A stretch of DNA of 26,007 bases, taken from NCBI GenBank assembly GCA_910587255.1, contig CAJUKT010000046.1:1-26007 (forward strand), in the 5' to 3' direction. The stretch comes from an uncultured Oscillospiraceae bacterium. Its GTDB lineage: Bacteria; Bacillota; Clostridia; Oscillospirales; Oscillospiraceae. Made by a program: the position numbers and the translations under genes. A model generated the notes under the pieces. It searched no databases. It saw nothing but the letters and a program-made list of their open reading frames with translations, and was not told the origin of the DNA. Shown here in pieces: positions 6,231 through 14,537 of this stretch; positions within the stretch are counted from its first letter, which is position 1; each line of letters opens with the position of its first letter.

Positions 6231-7931
6231 TCAGCTATTTGGGTCAGCCCCTGAATTGAGCTTGGCGATCCGCCGGTACAGTGTGGCTCGGCTGATCCCC
6301 AGGTGCTTGGCAATGTCACTGCGTTTCATATTACGCTTCATCAGAACTTTGATCAATTCCATCTGTCTGTCCTCGTTGGACTCATGGGATTCGTTGGCCA
6401 GCAGCGATTCAAACTGTGGGATATCGGAAATATCAATCTTCTTTTTCGACGCTTCCTTCATAATGATCTCAATATACCGCTGAAGGTCCAGAAGGGAGTA
6501 GGAGTTGCGCTTTATCATTGCTTTGAGCTCGTCTCCGATGGTAAAGCCGACGCAGTTGAACTTTGCGGAAAACAGTTCGGCCATATCGTCCATCACCGTA
6601 TTCAGGTAAGGGCTGCCGGGGTCGATCAGCGGCATCTGTATCACACTATCGGCAAGGATATTGAACAGATTTTTGTCAAAGTATCCCAGGCTTTGCAGAC
6701 CGCTAAAATTGTTCGACGTGGAAAAAAGGAAATGGATGTCAAGCCTTCCAAAGATGTTGTAGCTGCGGGGCGAGATCCGCCCCATGAGGAGCCCGGCGAT
6801 CCTTTCCTGGAGCGCAAGGGACATATACTCAATATTTTTAAAGTATATGCAGCCCTTGTTTGCCTTCCACAAAACCCCTGTGAGCATCCCGCTTTGGAGG
6901 GGGCCAAAAACGAAATCCACCTGTTCCAGCAGGGGGATCTCGGAGCAATCGACGGTGACAAAGTGGTCGTATTTCCGAATGGAGGATGTGTGGATATACC
7001 GGGCGATCAAGTTTCTGCCGTCCCCGTCATTTCCGCAGAGTAAGACGGGGATGCGGCTCTTCGCAAAATAGTCCGCACGGGTGATGACGGTTTGGAACTG
7101 CGAACTACAGGCCGCCAGAAAAAACGAATCTTTGGAGACAAGGTCGTAATTTTCATAAGCGCTGCCGCGTTTTCTCAGGCTCCTGAAATAGTAGACTTTT
7201 GCCTCCGGGGCGGAAGGCTGGCCGGCGCAGGAGAGGACGGTAACGGTCCCCCAGAAATCGGCGTGCTCGAACCCGGAGTAAAAGAAAAAGGATTCTTGGT
7301 TGGGCTTGATATCTGCGGGGGAATTGATCAGATCGTGGATGTAATATATCTTTTCTTTCCAATTGCGCGGGAAAAATTGAGTTAGGGCCGCATTATACGC
7401 TATAATCTGCCCGTCTTTGTCCGTGACGGCATAGCCTGCTTCCGCGCAGCCCTCCTCCGGCTCCAAGCTGGGTGGCGTCAGATCCGAACGGCTCCGCTGC
7501 GCATCAAGGTTGACAATATCGGCCAGCAGGGAGGCAGTATCATCTAAATACTTTACGACATTTTGTATGGACCCGAAGCGTTCGATCAGGGGCTTGGATG
7601 GAGACTCCACAGCAATGGCGCCGATTGCCGCGCCAAAGGAGAAAATGGGGACGCAGACCAGGTGCTTTACGCTGCAAATGTCCCGATCCTTACAGTTGCT
7701 GCAGCTGTAGTCCCTGGATTTCCGCTCAACGGCGGCCGGCTGCTGGCTTTTAATCACTCGTGCGATGATGGAATTAGGTGAAATGGGCTTGAGCTCGTCC
7801 TTGGTATGCGTGATGTAACTGCTCGCAATCTTCTCCAGATTGTCATCGGCTACAATGAAGTTTGCATTTACCGCTTCGCTGCATATTGTGCACATCTGTT
7901 TTACAATTGTCTGAATTCTTTTTAAGCTCAT
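6231..7931 (-). CDS. Transcriptional regulator of the NtrC/AcoR type with GAF-like and PAS-like sensors, degenerate AAA+ domain and Fis-type HTH
   Basis: 566 residues; ATG 7931 follows AAGGAG by about 7 nt. Domains in order: a GAF-like sensor (about 1-140) with cysteines C77, C80, C86 and C93; a PAS-like segment (about 160-250, GYAVTDKDGQIIAYN); an AAA+ region (about 270-500); and a C-terminal Fis-type HTH (about 530-555, MKRSDIAKHLGISRATLYRRI). The AAA+ part is degenerate: Walker A is GNDGDGRN, without the GK[ST], Walker B reads CIYFKNIE where a DE pair is expected, and the GAFTGA loop that contacts sigma-54 is replaced by GMLTGV. It is therefore unlikely to hydrolyse ATP or open sigma-54 complexes, and more likely acts as a sigma-A activator or repressor. 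Its position between the two divergent arms of the catabolic block suggests that it controls them. Confidence 0.82.
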   Translation of the reverse strand: MSLKRIQTIVKQMCTICSEAVNANFIVADDNLEKIASSYITHTKDELKPISPNSIIARVIKSQQPAAVERKSRDYSCSNCKDRDICSVKHLVCVPIFSFGAAIGAIAVESPSKPLIERFGSIQNVVKYLDDTASLLADIVNLDAQRSRSDLTPPSLEPEEGCAEAGYAVTDKDGQIIAYNAALTQFFPRNWKEKIYYIHDLINSPADIKPNQESFFFYSGFEHADFWGTVTVLSCAGQPSAPEAKVYYFRSLRKRGSAYENYDLVSKDSFFLAACSSQFQTVITRADYFAKSRIPVLLCGNDGDGRNLIARYIHTSSIRKYDHFVTVDCSEIPLLEQVDFVFGPLQSGMLTGVLWKANKGCIYFKNIEYMSLALQERIAGLLMGRISPRSYNIFGRLDIHFLFSTSNNFSGLQSLGYFDKNLFNILADSVIQMPLIDPGSPYLNTVMDDMAELFSAKFNCVGFTIGDELKAMIKRNSYSLLDLQRYIEIIMKEASKKKIDISDIPQFESLLANESHESNEDRQMELIKVLMKRNMKRSDIAKHLGISRATLYRRIAKLNSGADPNS

Positions 7932-7967
7932 TGCCTGCTCCTTTGTGTGCTTTGCATATTATGCCTT

Positions 7968-7996
7968 ATTATACAATGAGAAAACCAAAAATGCAA
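7968..7996 (-). promoter_or_regulatory. Promoter of the regulator gene
   Basis: On the minus strand, a perfect TATAAT (7968-7973) lies 17 nt from TTGCAT (7991-7996). TTTGCAT (7951-7957) and its inverse ATGCAAA (7991-7997) flank the -10 and could be operator arms. For the divergent plus-strand operon only a weak candidate is visible (TTGTGT at 7943, TATTAT at 7967, 18-nt spacing). Confidence 0.6.
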
Positions 7997-8041
7997 ATTG
8001 ATAGAATGGAAAATTAAGATTTGAAAAGGATGCTATAAGAG

Positions 8042-9313
8042 ATGGAAAGAGAAATCTATGAAAACTATGTTGCCATTTTACGCGGGGAACTGGTTCCCGC
8101 GCTGGGCTGCACCGAACCCATCGCAATTGCGTACGCAAGCGCCCTGGCCAGAAAGGTGCTGGGGCGTGAGGCGGAACGGATGGATGTTGCGTGCAGCGGG
8201 AATATTATTAAAAATGTAAAAAGCGTGATCGTCCCCAATTCCGGCCGGCAGTACGGCGTGGAAACCGCCGCAATTTTAGGGATGCTGCATGGCGACCCTG
8301 ACCTGGGTCTGGAGGTGCTGCAAACAGTTACGGAGGAGGACCGGCGCCGCGCGGTGGAACTGAAGGCGCAGCATGTTTGCACCTGCTCCCTGATTGAAGG
8401 GGATGAGAACCTGCATATCATCGTTACCCTCCAGGAGGGGAGCGATGTGGTGGAGGTGGAGACAAGGACCGCCCACACCCATGTTGTCCGGGTCGCTAAA
8501 AACGGGGTGGCACTCTTTACACAGAACGATTGCGGGAAATCAGCCTGCACAGACAAGAACTTGTTGAACACCAGGGATATTCTGCGCTTTGCGGACGCAG
8601 TGGATTTGGACGATGTGGCGGAAGTTCTGGAGCGTCAGATCAAATATAACTCCGCCATTTCCAAAGAAGGGCTGGACAAGCTTTACGGCGTTGGGATTGG
8701 GAGGATGCTTCTGCGGCACGGTGACCCAAGCGATACCCGGCTCCGGGCAAAGGCGGCGGCCGCCGCTGGGTCCGATGCCCGAATGAGCGGCTGTGACCTG
8801 CCGGTGGTGATCAACTCCGGGAGCGGCAACCAGGGCATGACTGCATCACTGCCTGTTCTGGAGTATGCAAAGGAGCTGTCCAGCGGCCGGGACACAACCC
8901 TTCGGGCGCTGGTTGTGTCCAATCTGATCGCACTGATGCAGAAAAAGCATATCGGCAGCTTGTCGGCGTTTTGCGGGGCGGTATGCGCAGCGGTGGGGGC
9001 CGCGTGCGGGATTGCCTATCTGCATGGGGATGGGCTTCCCGTCATTTCCGCCACGATTACGAACGCGCTGGCAACCATAGGCGGCATGGTGTGCGACGGG
9101 GCGAAGGCGTCCTGCGCCGCCAAGATCGCCGAAGCGCTGGATACGGCGCTGATGGCGTACGACTTGGCAAAGGACGGTTTTGTGTTCCGGCCCGGCGACG
9201 GTCTGGTGAAGTCGGATGTGGATAAGACAGTTGCCAGCGTCGGGCGCATGGGAAGGCTGGGGATGGAACAGACTGATGTTGAAATCCTGCATATCATGTT
9301 GGAAAATGACTGA
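8042..9313 (+). CDS. L-cysteine desulfidase / UPF0597 (CyuA, YhaM) family protein
   Basis: 423 residues, close to the family's usual length. The family signatures are present: LGCTEP at residues 22-26, SGSGNQG at 259-265, and CDGAKASCAAK at 351-361, with further conserved-type cysteines at 311, 315 and 322. Members hold an oxygen-sensitive [4Fe-4S] cluster and carry out alpha,beta-elimination on L-cysteine (to pyruvate, ammonia and sulfide), or are related to iron-sulfur serine dehydratases. Here the gene opens an apparent nine-gene plus-strand operon with a transaldolase-like enzyme, a Liv-type transporter and two isomerase-like proteins, so it may act on a substituted amino acid or another beta-leaving-group compound rather than free cysteine (inference). 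ATG 8042 has only a poor SD (AAAGGA, about 12 nt away). Confidence 0.85.
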   Translation: MEREIYENYVAILRGELVPALGCTEPIAIAYASALARKVLGREAERMDVACSGNIIKNVKSVIVPNSGRQYGVETAAILGMLHGDPDLGLEVLQTVTEEDRRRAVELKAQHVCTCSLIEGDENLHIIVTLQEGSDVVEVETRTAHTHVVRVAKNGVALFTQNDCGKSACTDKNLLNTRDILRFADAVDLDDVAEVLERQIKYNSAISKEGLDKLYGVGIGRMLLRHGDPSDTRLRAKAAAAAGSDARMSGCDLPVVINSGSGNQGMTASLPVLEYAKELSSGRDTTLRALVVSNLIALMQKKHIGSLSAFCGAVCAAVGAACGIAYLHGDGLPVISATITNALATIGGMVCDGAKASCAAKIAEALDTALMAYDLAKDGFVFRPGDGLVKSDVDKTVASVGRMGRLGMEQTDVEILHIMLEND

Positions 9314-9349
9314 TTCTACGGCACGTAAACTTTAATTATGGAGGAGAGA

Positions 9350-10396
9350 ATGGTTATGAACGATTACTTTATTCGCGTGAGCAAGCAGACCCCCACGAAA
9401 TTTTGGATCAACAATGTGACGATCAATCAGGCGGAGATGGCGCTGCATGCGGGCGCTGTGGGCTGCACACAGAATCCCGCCTATACATGGAAAATTTTGA
9501 ACAGCGCGGATAAGGATGCGGCGGTGCAGATCCTGGACGAGATCCTGAAAACGGAAGAGGACGGCAACGAGGCATTGATCAAGCTCCAGCGCGCGTTGGT
9601 GGAGCGTGTGGCCGAGCGGTTTATGCCGCTTTATGAGGCATCCAATGGCAAATATGGGTATGTCAGCATCCAGGGAGATCCCTTTGATGAGTCGGAGGAG
9701 AGCATCATTGACTGTGCGCGGTTCAACCGGGCGAACTATCCCAACATTATGGCAAAGATCCCGGCAACTGTCAGCGGCTTGCGGGCGATCCGTGTTTTGC
9801 TGCGGGAGGGGACTCCGATTAACGCCACCGAGGTGATGGCGCTGCGCCAGGCCGTGGATGTCTGCAGCGCCTACGAAGAGGCTGCGGCGGACAGCAAGAA
9901 CCCGCCCGTCGTCTATTACTCACACATCGCGGGGATTTTCGATGAGCACTTGAAAGCCAGCGCGGAGAAAGAACAGATCGACATTTCCAGCGACGCGTTG
10001 TGGCAGGCGGGCGGTATCGTGGCGAAAAAGATCTACCAGATTACAAAGACCCATTGGCCGGAGGTGGGGATGATCAGCGGCGGCGCCCGCGGGCTGCACC
10101 ACTTTACGGAGATGGTTGGCGCGGATGCCGCAGTCACCATCAACTGGGACGGCACCGCTGATAAGCTGCTGGAGCAGAACCCGCCTGTGGTGGACCGCTT
10201 CTGCCGGCCTGCGTCCCATGAGGTGATTGACGTGCTGACAGAGAAAATGCCGGACTTCAAGCAGGCGTACTACCTCCATGAGATCCAGCCGGAGGAGTAT
10301 GAGGACTTTGGGCCGGTGGTGCGCTTCAGACGCTCGTTTGAGGACGCGTGGAGCCATGCGCGGGAGTTTATCAAAAAACGTCGGGCAAGCATCTGA
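9350..10396 (+). CDS. Transaldolase-family protein
   Basis: About 348 residues. Three starts are possible: ATG 9338 overlaps the SD itself, while ATG 9350 and 9356 lie 5 and 11 nt after GGAGG, so one of these two is used. Key features are a TIM-barrel opening FWINNVTINQAEMALHAGAVGCTQNPA and MAKIPAT, whose Lys (about residue 136) matches the Schiff-base lysine of transaldolases. The chain is longer than short fructose-6-phosphate aldolase types (about 215 residues). Such enzymes move or release dihydroxyacetone units between sugar phosphates. Its place between the desulfidase-family gene and the transporter suggests that it cleaves a sugar-like intermediate made from the imported compound. The stop codon sits inside a long stem-loop (10385-10423). 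Confidence 0.82.
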   Translation: MVMNDYFIRVSKQTPTKFWINNVTINQAEMALHAGAVGCTQNPAYTWKILNSADKDAAVQILDEILKTEEDGNEALIKLQRALVERVAERFMPLYEASNGKYGYVSIQGDPFDESEESIIDCARFNRANYPNIMAKIPATVSGLRAIRVLLREGTPINATEVMALRQAVDVCSAYEEAAADSKNPPVVYYSHIAGIFDEHLKASAEKEQIDISSDALWQAGGIVAKKIYQITKTHWPEVGMISGGARGLHHFTEMVGADAAVTINWDGTADKLLEQNPPVVDRFCRPASHEVIDVLTEKMPDFKQAYYLHEIQPEEYEDFGPVVRFRRSFEDAWSHAREFIKKRRASI

Positions 10397-10423
10397 AGGT
10401 GCAGGTTCGGCTTCGATGCTTGC
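10385..10423 (+). other. Intercistronic stem-loop before the binding-protein gene
   Basis: GCAAGCATC (10385-10393) pairs with GATGCTTGC (10415-10423). Inside it GAAG/CTTC pairs with one bulged base, giving a stem of about 13 bp. No U-run follows, so it is more likely an mRNA-processing or stability element than a terminator. The rest of the gap to ATG 10503 holds only the SD AAGGAGGAA. Confidence 0.5.
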
Positions 10424-10502
10424 GGGGACGCGTACCGGCAATCATCGGTTCACATATAAGGGATACGGTAAAAACAAACAACGCACATGAAGGAGGAACA
10501 AG

Positions 10503-11705
10503 ATGAAAAAGCGAATTAGTTTGATCCTTGCACTCGTTATGGCTGTCTACCTGCTCTCCGCGTGTACGAGTAATCCGGCCCAGGAAGGTTCCAATTCCCC
10601 GAACAGCAATTCCAGCGATAGCGTCCCCGGTACCAGCCCGGCCGAGCCGGTACATGTCGGCGTTCTGGCGCCTCTGACGGGCAGTATGGCGGAATACGGG
10701 ACGACCTTTGAAGTGGCAATGAAGATGAAGGCCGAGGAGATCAACGCGGCGGGCGGCATCAACGGCCGCGAGCTGGTGCTTGAAATTGCGGACTCCAAGG
10801 GCGACCAGAACCAGTCTGCGGAGCTGGCGTCCCGGTTTGCGGAGGATGACAAGATTGTGGCAATCCTGGGTGACTTCACCTCCGGCTGCTCCATGGCGGC
10901 TGCCCCGGTCTGCGACGAAGCCGGTATTGTGCTGCTGGCGCCCACCGGCTCCAACGCGGCATTTGCCCCCATGAGCGATTACGCGTTCTCCATTTCCGGC
11001 CGTGCCAGCGCGGAAAGCTCCTATGCCGCCCAGTACGCCATTAAGAAGTACGCGGAGGCAGACAGTGTGGCCGTGTTCTACCTCAATTCCGACTACGGCG
11101 TTTCCGCCTTTGAGGCATTTAAGGAAGGTGCGGGGCTCAGCGGGCTGGAGATCTGCTTTGCGGAAAGCTATGCCGACGGCGAGACGGACTTTTCCGCACT
11201 CATTACAAAGGCCCGCGCCGCCAGCCCCGACCATGTGGCCATCATCGACCAGGGCAGCACGTCCAACATCATCAACAGCATTCGCGGCGCCGGCTGGGAT
11301 GTGCCCATTACCATGATCGGCATCAGCACGAATACGCAGGTCATCAGCTTGTGCGGCGAAAACTGCGAGGGGACGCTGTGCACCGCCACCGTTAACTTCA
11401 ACGCCGGCGACCCGGTCACCGGGCGGTTCCTGGAGGAGTTTACCACGCGCGCGGGGTTCGGCCCCACCCAGATGGCAGGCTACGCCTATGACTCCGTTGC
11501 GATCTTGGCCGAAGCCATTGCCGCCTGTGGTGATGACATCACGCGGGACGCGATCCGAGACAACCTTGCCAAGACGGAAGGCAGCTATTTGACTGGCCCC
11601 ATCGCGTTTACGGAGATCGGTGATATTGTTCGGACCTACCTGATCTATCAGATTGAAAACGGCGAGTATGTCCTGAAGTGCGATTACGACTACGCCAATC
11701 AATAA
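10503..11705 (+). CDS. Liv-type ABC transporter substrate-binding lipoprotein (Peripla_BP_6)
   Basis: 400 residues with a lipoprotein signal: basic MKKR, a hydrophobic core, then the lipobox LLSAC with Cys21 as the lipidated residue, followed by a Ser/Asn/Pro-rich linker. The mature domain starts VHVGVLAPLTGSMAEYG, the classic opening of LivJ/LivK-like type I binding proteins, and continues through INAAGGINGRELVLEIAD. These proteins bind branched amino acids, amides, urea or other small polar or aromatic compounds outside the membrane. The ligand cannot be read from sequence. AAGGAGGAACAAG gives a strong SD at ATG 10503. The gene is set off on both sides by long stem-loops (10385-10423 and 11724-11762), so it could be expressed at a higher level than its permease and ATPase genes. 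Confidence 0.92.
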   Translation: MKKRISLILALVMAVYLLSACTSNPAQEGSNSPNSNSSDSVPGTSPAEPVHVGVLAPLTGSMAEYGTTFEVAMKMKAEEINAAGGINGRELVLEIADSKGDQNQSAELASRFAEDDKIVAILGDFTSGCSMAAAPVCDEAGIVLLAPTGSNAAFAPMSDYAFSISGRASAESSYAAQYAIKKYAEADSVAVFYLNSDYGVSAFEAFKEGAGLSGLEICFAESYADGETDFSALITKARAASPDHVAIIDQGSTSNIINSIRGAGWDVPITMIGISTNTQVISLCGENCEGTLCTATVNFNAGDPVTGRFLEEFTTRAGFGPTQMAGYAYDSVAILAEAIAACGDDITRDAIRDNLAKTEGSYLTGPIAFTEIGDIVRTYLIYQIENGEYVLKCDYDYANQ

Positions 11706-11723
11706 CAGGGAATTTTAGGCTGC

Positions 11724-11762
11724 TCTGGGGGGATCATATGGAGGACATATGGTTCCCCCAGA
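11724..11762 (+). other. Intercistronic stem-loop after the binding-protein gene
   Basis: 17-nt arms (11724-11740 and 11746-11762) pair fully if two G-U pairs are allowed, with a GAGGA loop. No U-run follows, so partial attenuation or 3'-end protection of the binding-protein message is likelier than full termination. The remainder of the gap to 11858 shows no further gene. Confidence 0.6.
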
Positions 11763-11857
11763 CCTGAAAGGAGCGTTGGCGGGCGGCCCGTGCCGCCGGA
11801 TAAAGGCGCGGCCTGACCCTGCAAACCGTATGGAAAATCCCTTTTGCCTATGAATGA

Positions 11858-12751
11858 ATGGGGAGGTTTGTGCAATTGCAGTATATAGTAGATCAATTGA
11901 TAAATGGCATCTGTCAGGGCGCAATCTATGCGTTGATGGCGATTGGTTATTCGGTTGTCGCGGGCATTACCGGCATGGTCACCTTTACGCATGGGGAAGT
12001 GATGATGATCGGCGCCTTCGCCGCATATTACAGCTTTCTGCTTGCTGGCAATAATATTTTCCTCGGGCTGCTGTTTTACTTCGGCGCATCGTGGCTCCTG
12101 GGCGTAGCGGTGTACAAAATCTGCTACGAGAAGTTTTTAAATTCGCCGCGCCACATCTCTTTGATCTGCACCGTTGGGTTCAGTATGGTGGTGAAAAACC
12201 TGGCGCAGATATGCTTTGGCGCCAACAGGAAGCCGATGCTGAACATTATTGACAACAGGGTGTTCACCTTGGGTCCGGTCACCATCAACCTCTTGCAGAT
12301 CGTTATTTTGACCGTTGTGGTGGTGCTGGCGGTTCTGCTGTCCCTGTACATGAGCAAGACGCGGGGCGGCATCGCCCTTCGCGCGGTCAGCCAGGAAAAA
12401 ACAGCGGCGTACATGGTGGGGATCAACGTCAAAAGGACGGCCATGATCGGCAACTGCATCGGATGCGGGATCGGCGGGGTGGCCGGTATGCTGATGGCCA
12501 TCTACTATCAGACCTGCTATGCGACGATGGGCAGTATGCTGAGCATGAAAGCCTTTTCGTCCTCAATCCTCGGAGGGATGACGGATACCCGCCTGTCCGC
12601 GCTGGGCGGGCTGTGCATCGGCATTATCGAAAACTTCGGCATCTCTTTTTCCAGCGCAAGCTTCCGCGACGCGTTTGCGTTCTGCTTCCTGATCCTGGTT
12701 CTGATTATCCGCCCCCAGGGATTCGCAGTCAAGAAGGGAGCTCGTCCATAA
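11858..12751 (+). CDS. livH: Liv-type ABC transporter permease, LivH family
   Basis: About 297 residues and strongly hydrophobic, with around eight membrane segments. The opening QYIVDQLINGICQGAIYALMAIGYSVVAGITGMVTFTHGEVMMIGAF is the usual N-terminus of LivH permeases. The EAA-like loop region (GGIALRAVSQEKTAAYMVGINV) is where the ATPase docks. Start choice is uncertain: ATG 11858 has no SD, whereas GTG 11870 and TTG 11876 are in frame and follow GGGAGG (11861-11866), so the protein may begin at residue 5 or 7 of the longest form. The stop shares one base with the start of the next permease. The symbol follows family membership only; the substrate may not be a branched-chain amino acid. Confidence 0.9.
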   Translation: MGRFVQLQYIVDQLINGICQGAIYALMAIGYSVVAGITGMVTFTHGEVMMIGAFAAYYSFLLAGNNIFLGLLFYFGASWLLGVAVYKICYEKFLNSPRHISLICTVGFSMVVKNLAQICFGANRKPMLNIIDNRVFTLGPVTINLLQIVILTVVVVLAVLLSLYMSKTRGGIALRAVSQEKTAAYMVGINVKRTAMIGNCIGCGIGGVAGMLMAIYYQTCYATMGSMLSMKAFSSSILGGMTDTRLSALGGLCIGIIENFGISFSSASFRDAFAFCFLILVLIIRPQGFAVKKGARP

Positions 12752-13758
12752 TGAAAAACTTGAAAGAGCTTTCAACGAAATACAGGGGATATCTGCTTCT
12801 TGTGCTGCTTGCCCTGCTGGTGGCGGCTCCGCTGCTGGGGTTCAAAAATTCGACGATACGGATTTTCTGCCGAATCCTTATGTGCTGCACGCTGGCCGGG
12901 TCGCTGAACATCATCAATGGATACAGCGGGCAGATGTCGCTGGGGCACGCCGGGTTTTTCTGTGTCGGCGCGTATACCGCGGCGATCCTTTCCACCCGGT
13001 TTGGCGTAAGCTTCTGGCTGGTGCTCCCGCTGGCGGGTATTTTTGCTGCGATTGTCGGGATGATCGTTGCAATCCCGACCCTGCGAATGAAGGGAATCTA
13101 CCTCTCCATCATCACCCTTGGCGCTTCCGAGGTGATTCGGATCATTGCGCTGAACTGGCAAAGCCTCACAGGCGGCTCTTTTGGAATCAAGGATATCCCC
13201 CGCCCCGCCTTTTTTGCGTTTACATTTGATTCCCCGCTGAAATTCTATTATATTTTCCTGGCCCTCGCAATTGTGTTTCTGTTTGTCAGCGGCCGCGTCA
13301 TCCACTCGCGCATCGGCCGCAGCTGGATATCAATTCGGGAAAATGAACTGGCTGCGAAATCGCTGGGCATCAGGACCTCCTCCGCCAAGCTGGTGAATTT
13401 TATGTACAGCGCGTTTTGGGCCGGCATCTGCGGCGCCGTTTACGCACCCTATGTACAGTATATTGACTCCGCAGTCTTCTCGCTGGACGAGGGCTTCAAC
13501 ATTCTGAGCATGGTCATCATCGGCGGACAAGGCACCCTGGTGGGACCTGTCATCGGCGCTGTGGTCGTCAACGGGCTGACGGAGGTTCTCCGTCCGATCG
13601 GGGAATGGCGCTTCGTGATGTATGGCGTTCTGATTATCGCCATGATGTGGGTCCGGCCGCAGGGGCTGGCGGGAGCTTCGGACAGCGTACTTGCCGGCGG
13701 CAGGGGATGGAAAATGAAAAAGGGGAAAATCTCGTCGCTGATGGGGGGCTCAAAATGA
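12751..13758 (+). CDS. livM: Liv-type ABC transporter permease, LivM family
   Basis: 335 residues with many membrane helices. The conserved block LNIINGYSGQMSLGHAGFFCVGAYTAAIL is diagnostic of LivM, as is the EAA-like loop RIGRSWISIRENELAAKSLGI before the last helices. ATG 12751 shares its A with the TAA of the preceding gene and follows GAAGGGAG. It forms a heterodimeric channel with the LivH-type protein. The 3' end overlaps the first ATPase by 4 nt (ATGA), so translation is coupled. Frame homology starts only at 12751, although the frame is open about 290 bases further upstream over livH. Confidence 0.93.
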   Translation: MKNLKELSTKYRGYLLLVLLALLVAAPLLGFKNSTIRIFCRILMCCTLAGSLNIINGYSGQMSLGHAGFFCVGAYTAAILSTRFGVSFWLVLPLAGIFAAIVGMIVAIPTLRMKGIYLSIITLGASEVIRIIALNWQSLTGGSFGIKDIPRPAFFAFTFDSPLKFYYIFLALAIVFLFVSGRVIHSRIGRSWISIRENELAAKSLGIRTSSAKLVNFMYSAFWAGICGAVYAPYVQYIDSAVFSLDEGFNILSMVIIGGQGTLVGPVIGAVVVNGLTEVLRPIGEWRFVMYGVLIIAMMWVRPQGLAGASDSVLAGGRGWKMKKGKISSLMGGSK

Positions 13759-14531
13759 GTGAAATTTTGAGAACGGACTGTGTTTCCCGATATTTCGGCG
13801 GACTCAAAGCTGTCAATAACGTCAGCATGACAGTCAACGCAGGTGATATCTTTGGCATCATCGGGCCGAACGGCGCTGGTAAGACCACATTTTTCAATGT
13901 CTGCTCCGGCATTTATAGGCCGACAGAGGGAAAGGTATTCCTCTGCGGAAAGGACATCAGCAACCTGCGCCCTGATCGTATCAGCAGGGTAGGCATCGCC
14001 AGGACATTCCAGTCCACCCAGCTTTTTCAGTATATGTCTGTACTGGAAAATGTAAAAATTGGCTGCCACATGGCCACAAAGAGCAGGCTTTACGATGCGG
14101 TTTTGCACACAAAGACTTACCGGCAGGATGAGGAATTTGCAACGGAGAAAGCCCTGGAGATGCTGAAATACGTTGGCCTTTCAGAGTATGCCGGCGTAAT
14201 GGCGGGGAACCTCTCCTATGGCATCCAGCGGAGGGTGGAAATCGCGCGATCCCTGGCAACTGACCCTAAAATCCTGCTGCTGGACGAACCGGCCGCCGGT
14301 ATGAACCGTCTGGAGACAGATGCGCTGCAGGATTTCCTGAAGCAGCTCAACGCCAGCGGCCAGACGATTTTGCTGATTGAGCATGACATGAAGTTTGTAA
14401 TGAACAGCTGTAACCAAATTATGGTTCTGAACTTTGGAGAAAAAATCTGCGCGGGGCCTCCGAACGTTGTAAGCAATGACCCCCAGGTTCAGGCCGCATA
14501 TTTTGGCTCTGGAAAAATCGGCAGGAGGTGA
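13755..14531 (+). CDS. livG: Liv-type ABC transporter ATP-binding protein, LivG family
   Basis: 258 residues. Walker A GPNGAGKTT, signature LSYGIQRRVEIARSLA (LSYG in place of LSGG, common in LivG) and Walker B ILLLDEPAAGMN are all present, as is a C-terminal Liv-type extension (GEKICAGPPNVVSNDPQVQAAYFG). It is a cytoplasmic ATPase that powers import through the LivH/LivM pair, acting together with the LivF-type subunit. ATG 13755 overlaps the LivM stop by 4 nt, with a G-rich stretch (GGGGGG) as ribosome-binding site. Confidence 0.94.
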   Translation: MSEILRTDCVSRYFGGLKAVNNVSMTVNAGDIFGIIGPNGAGKTTFFNVCSGIYRPTEGKVFLCGKDISNLRPDRISRVGIARTFQSTQLFQYMSVLENVKIGCHMATKSRLYDAVLHTKTYRQDEEFATEKALEMLKYVGLSEYAGVMAGNLSYGIQRRVEIARSLATDPKILLLDEPAAGMNRLETDALQDFLKQLNASGQTILLIEHDMKFVMNSCNQIMVLNFGEKICAGPPNVVSNDPQVQAAYFGSGKIGRR

Positions 14532-14537
14532 TTGCTT

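Noticed and set aside
10371..11702. Long minus-strand open frame (443 codons)
   Set aside because: It mirrors the substrate-binding lipoprotein gene, which has a signal peptide, lipobox and family opening; GC-rich codon use makes such shadows common.
12463..12750. Upstream extension of the LivM frame
   Set aside because: It overlaps livH and lacks family homology; LivM starts cleanly at ATG 12751 with an SD.
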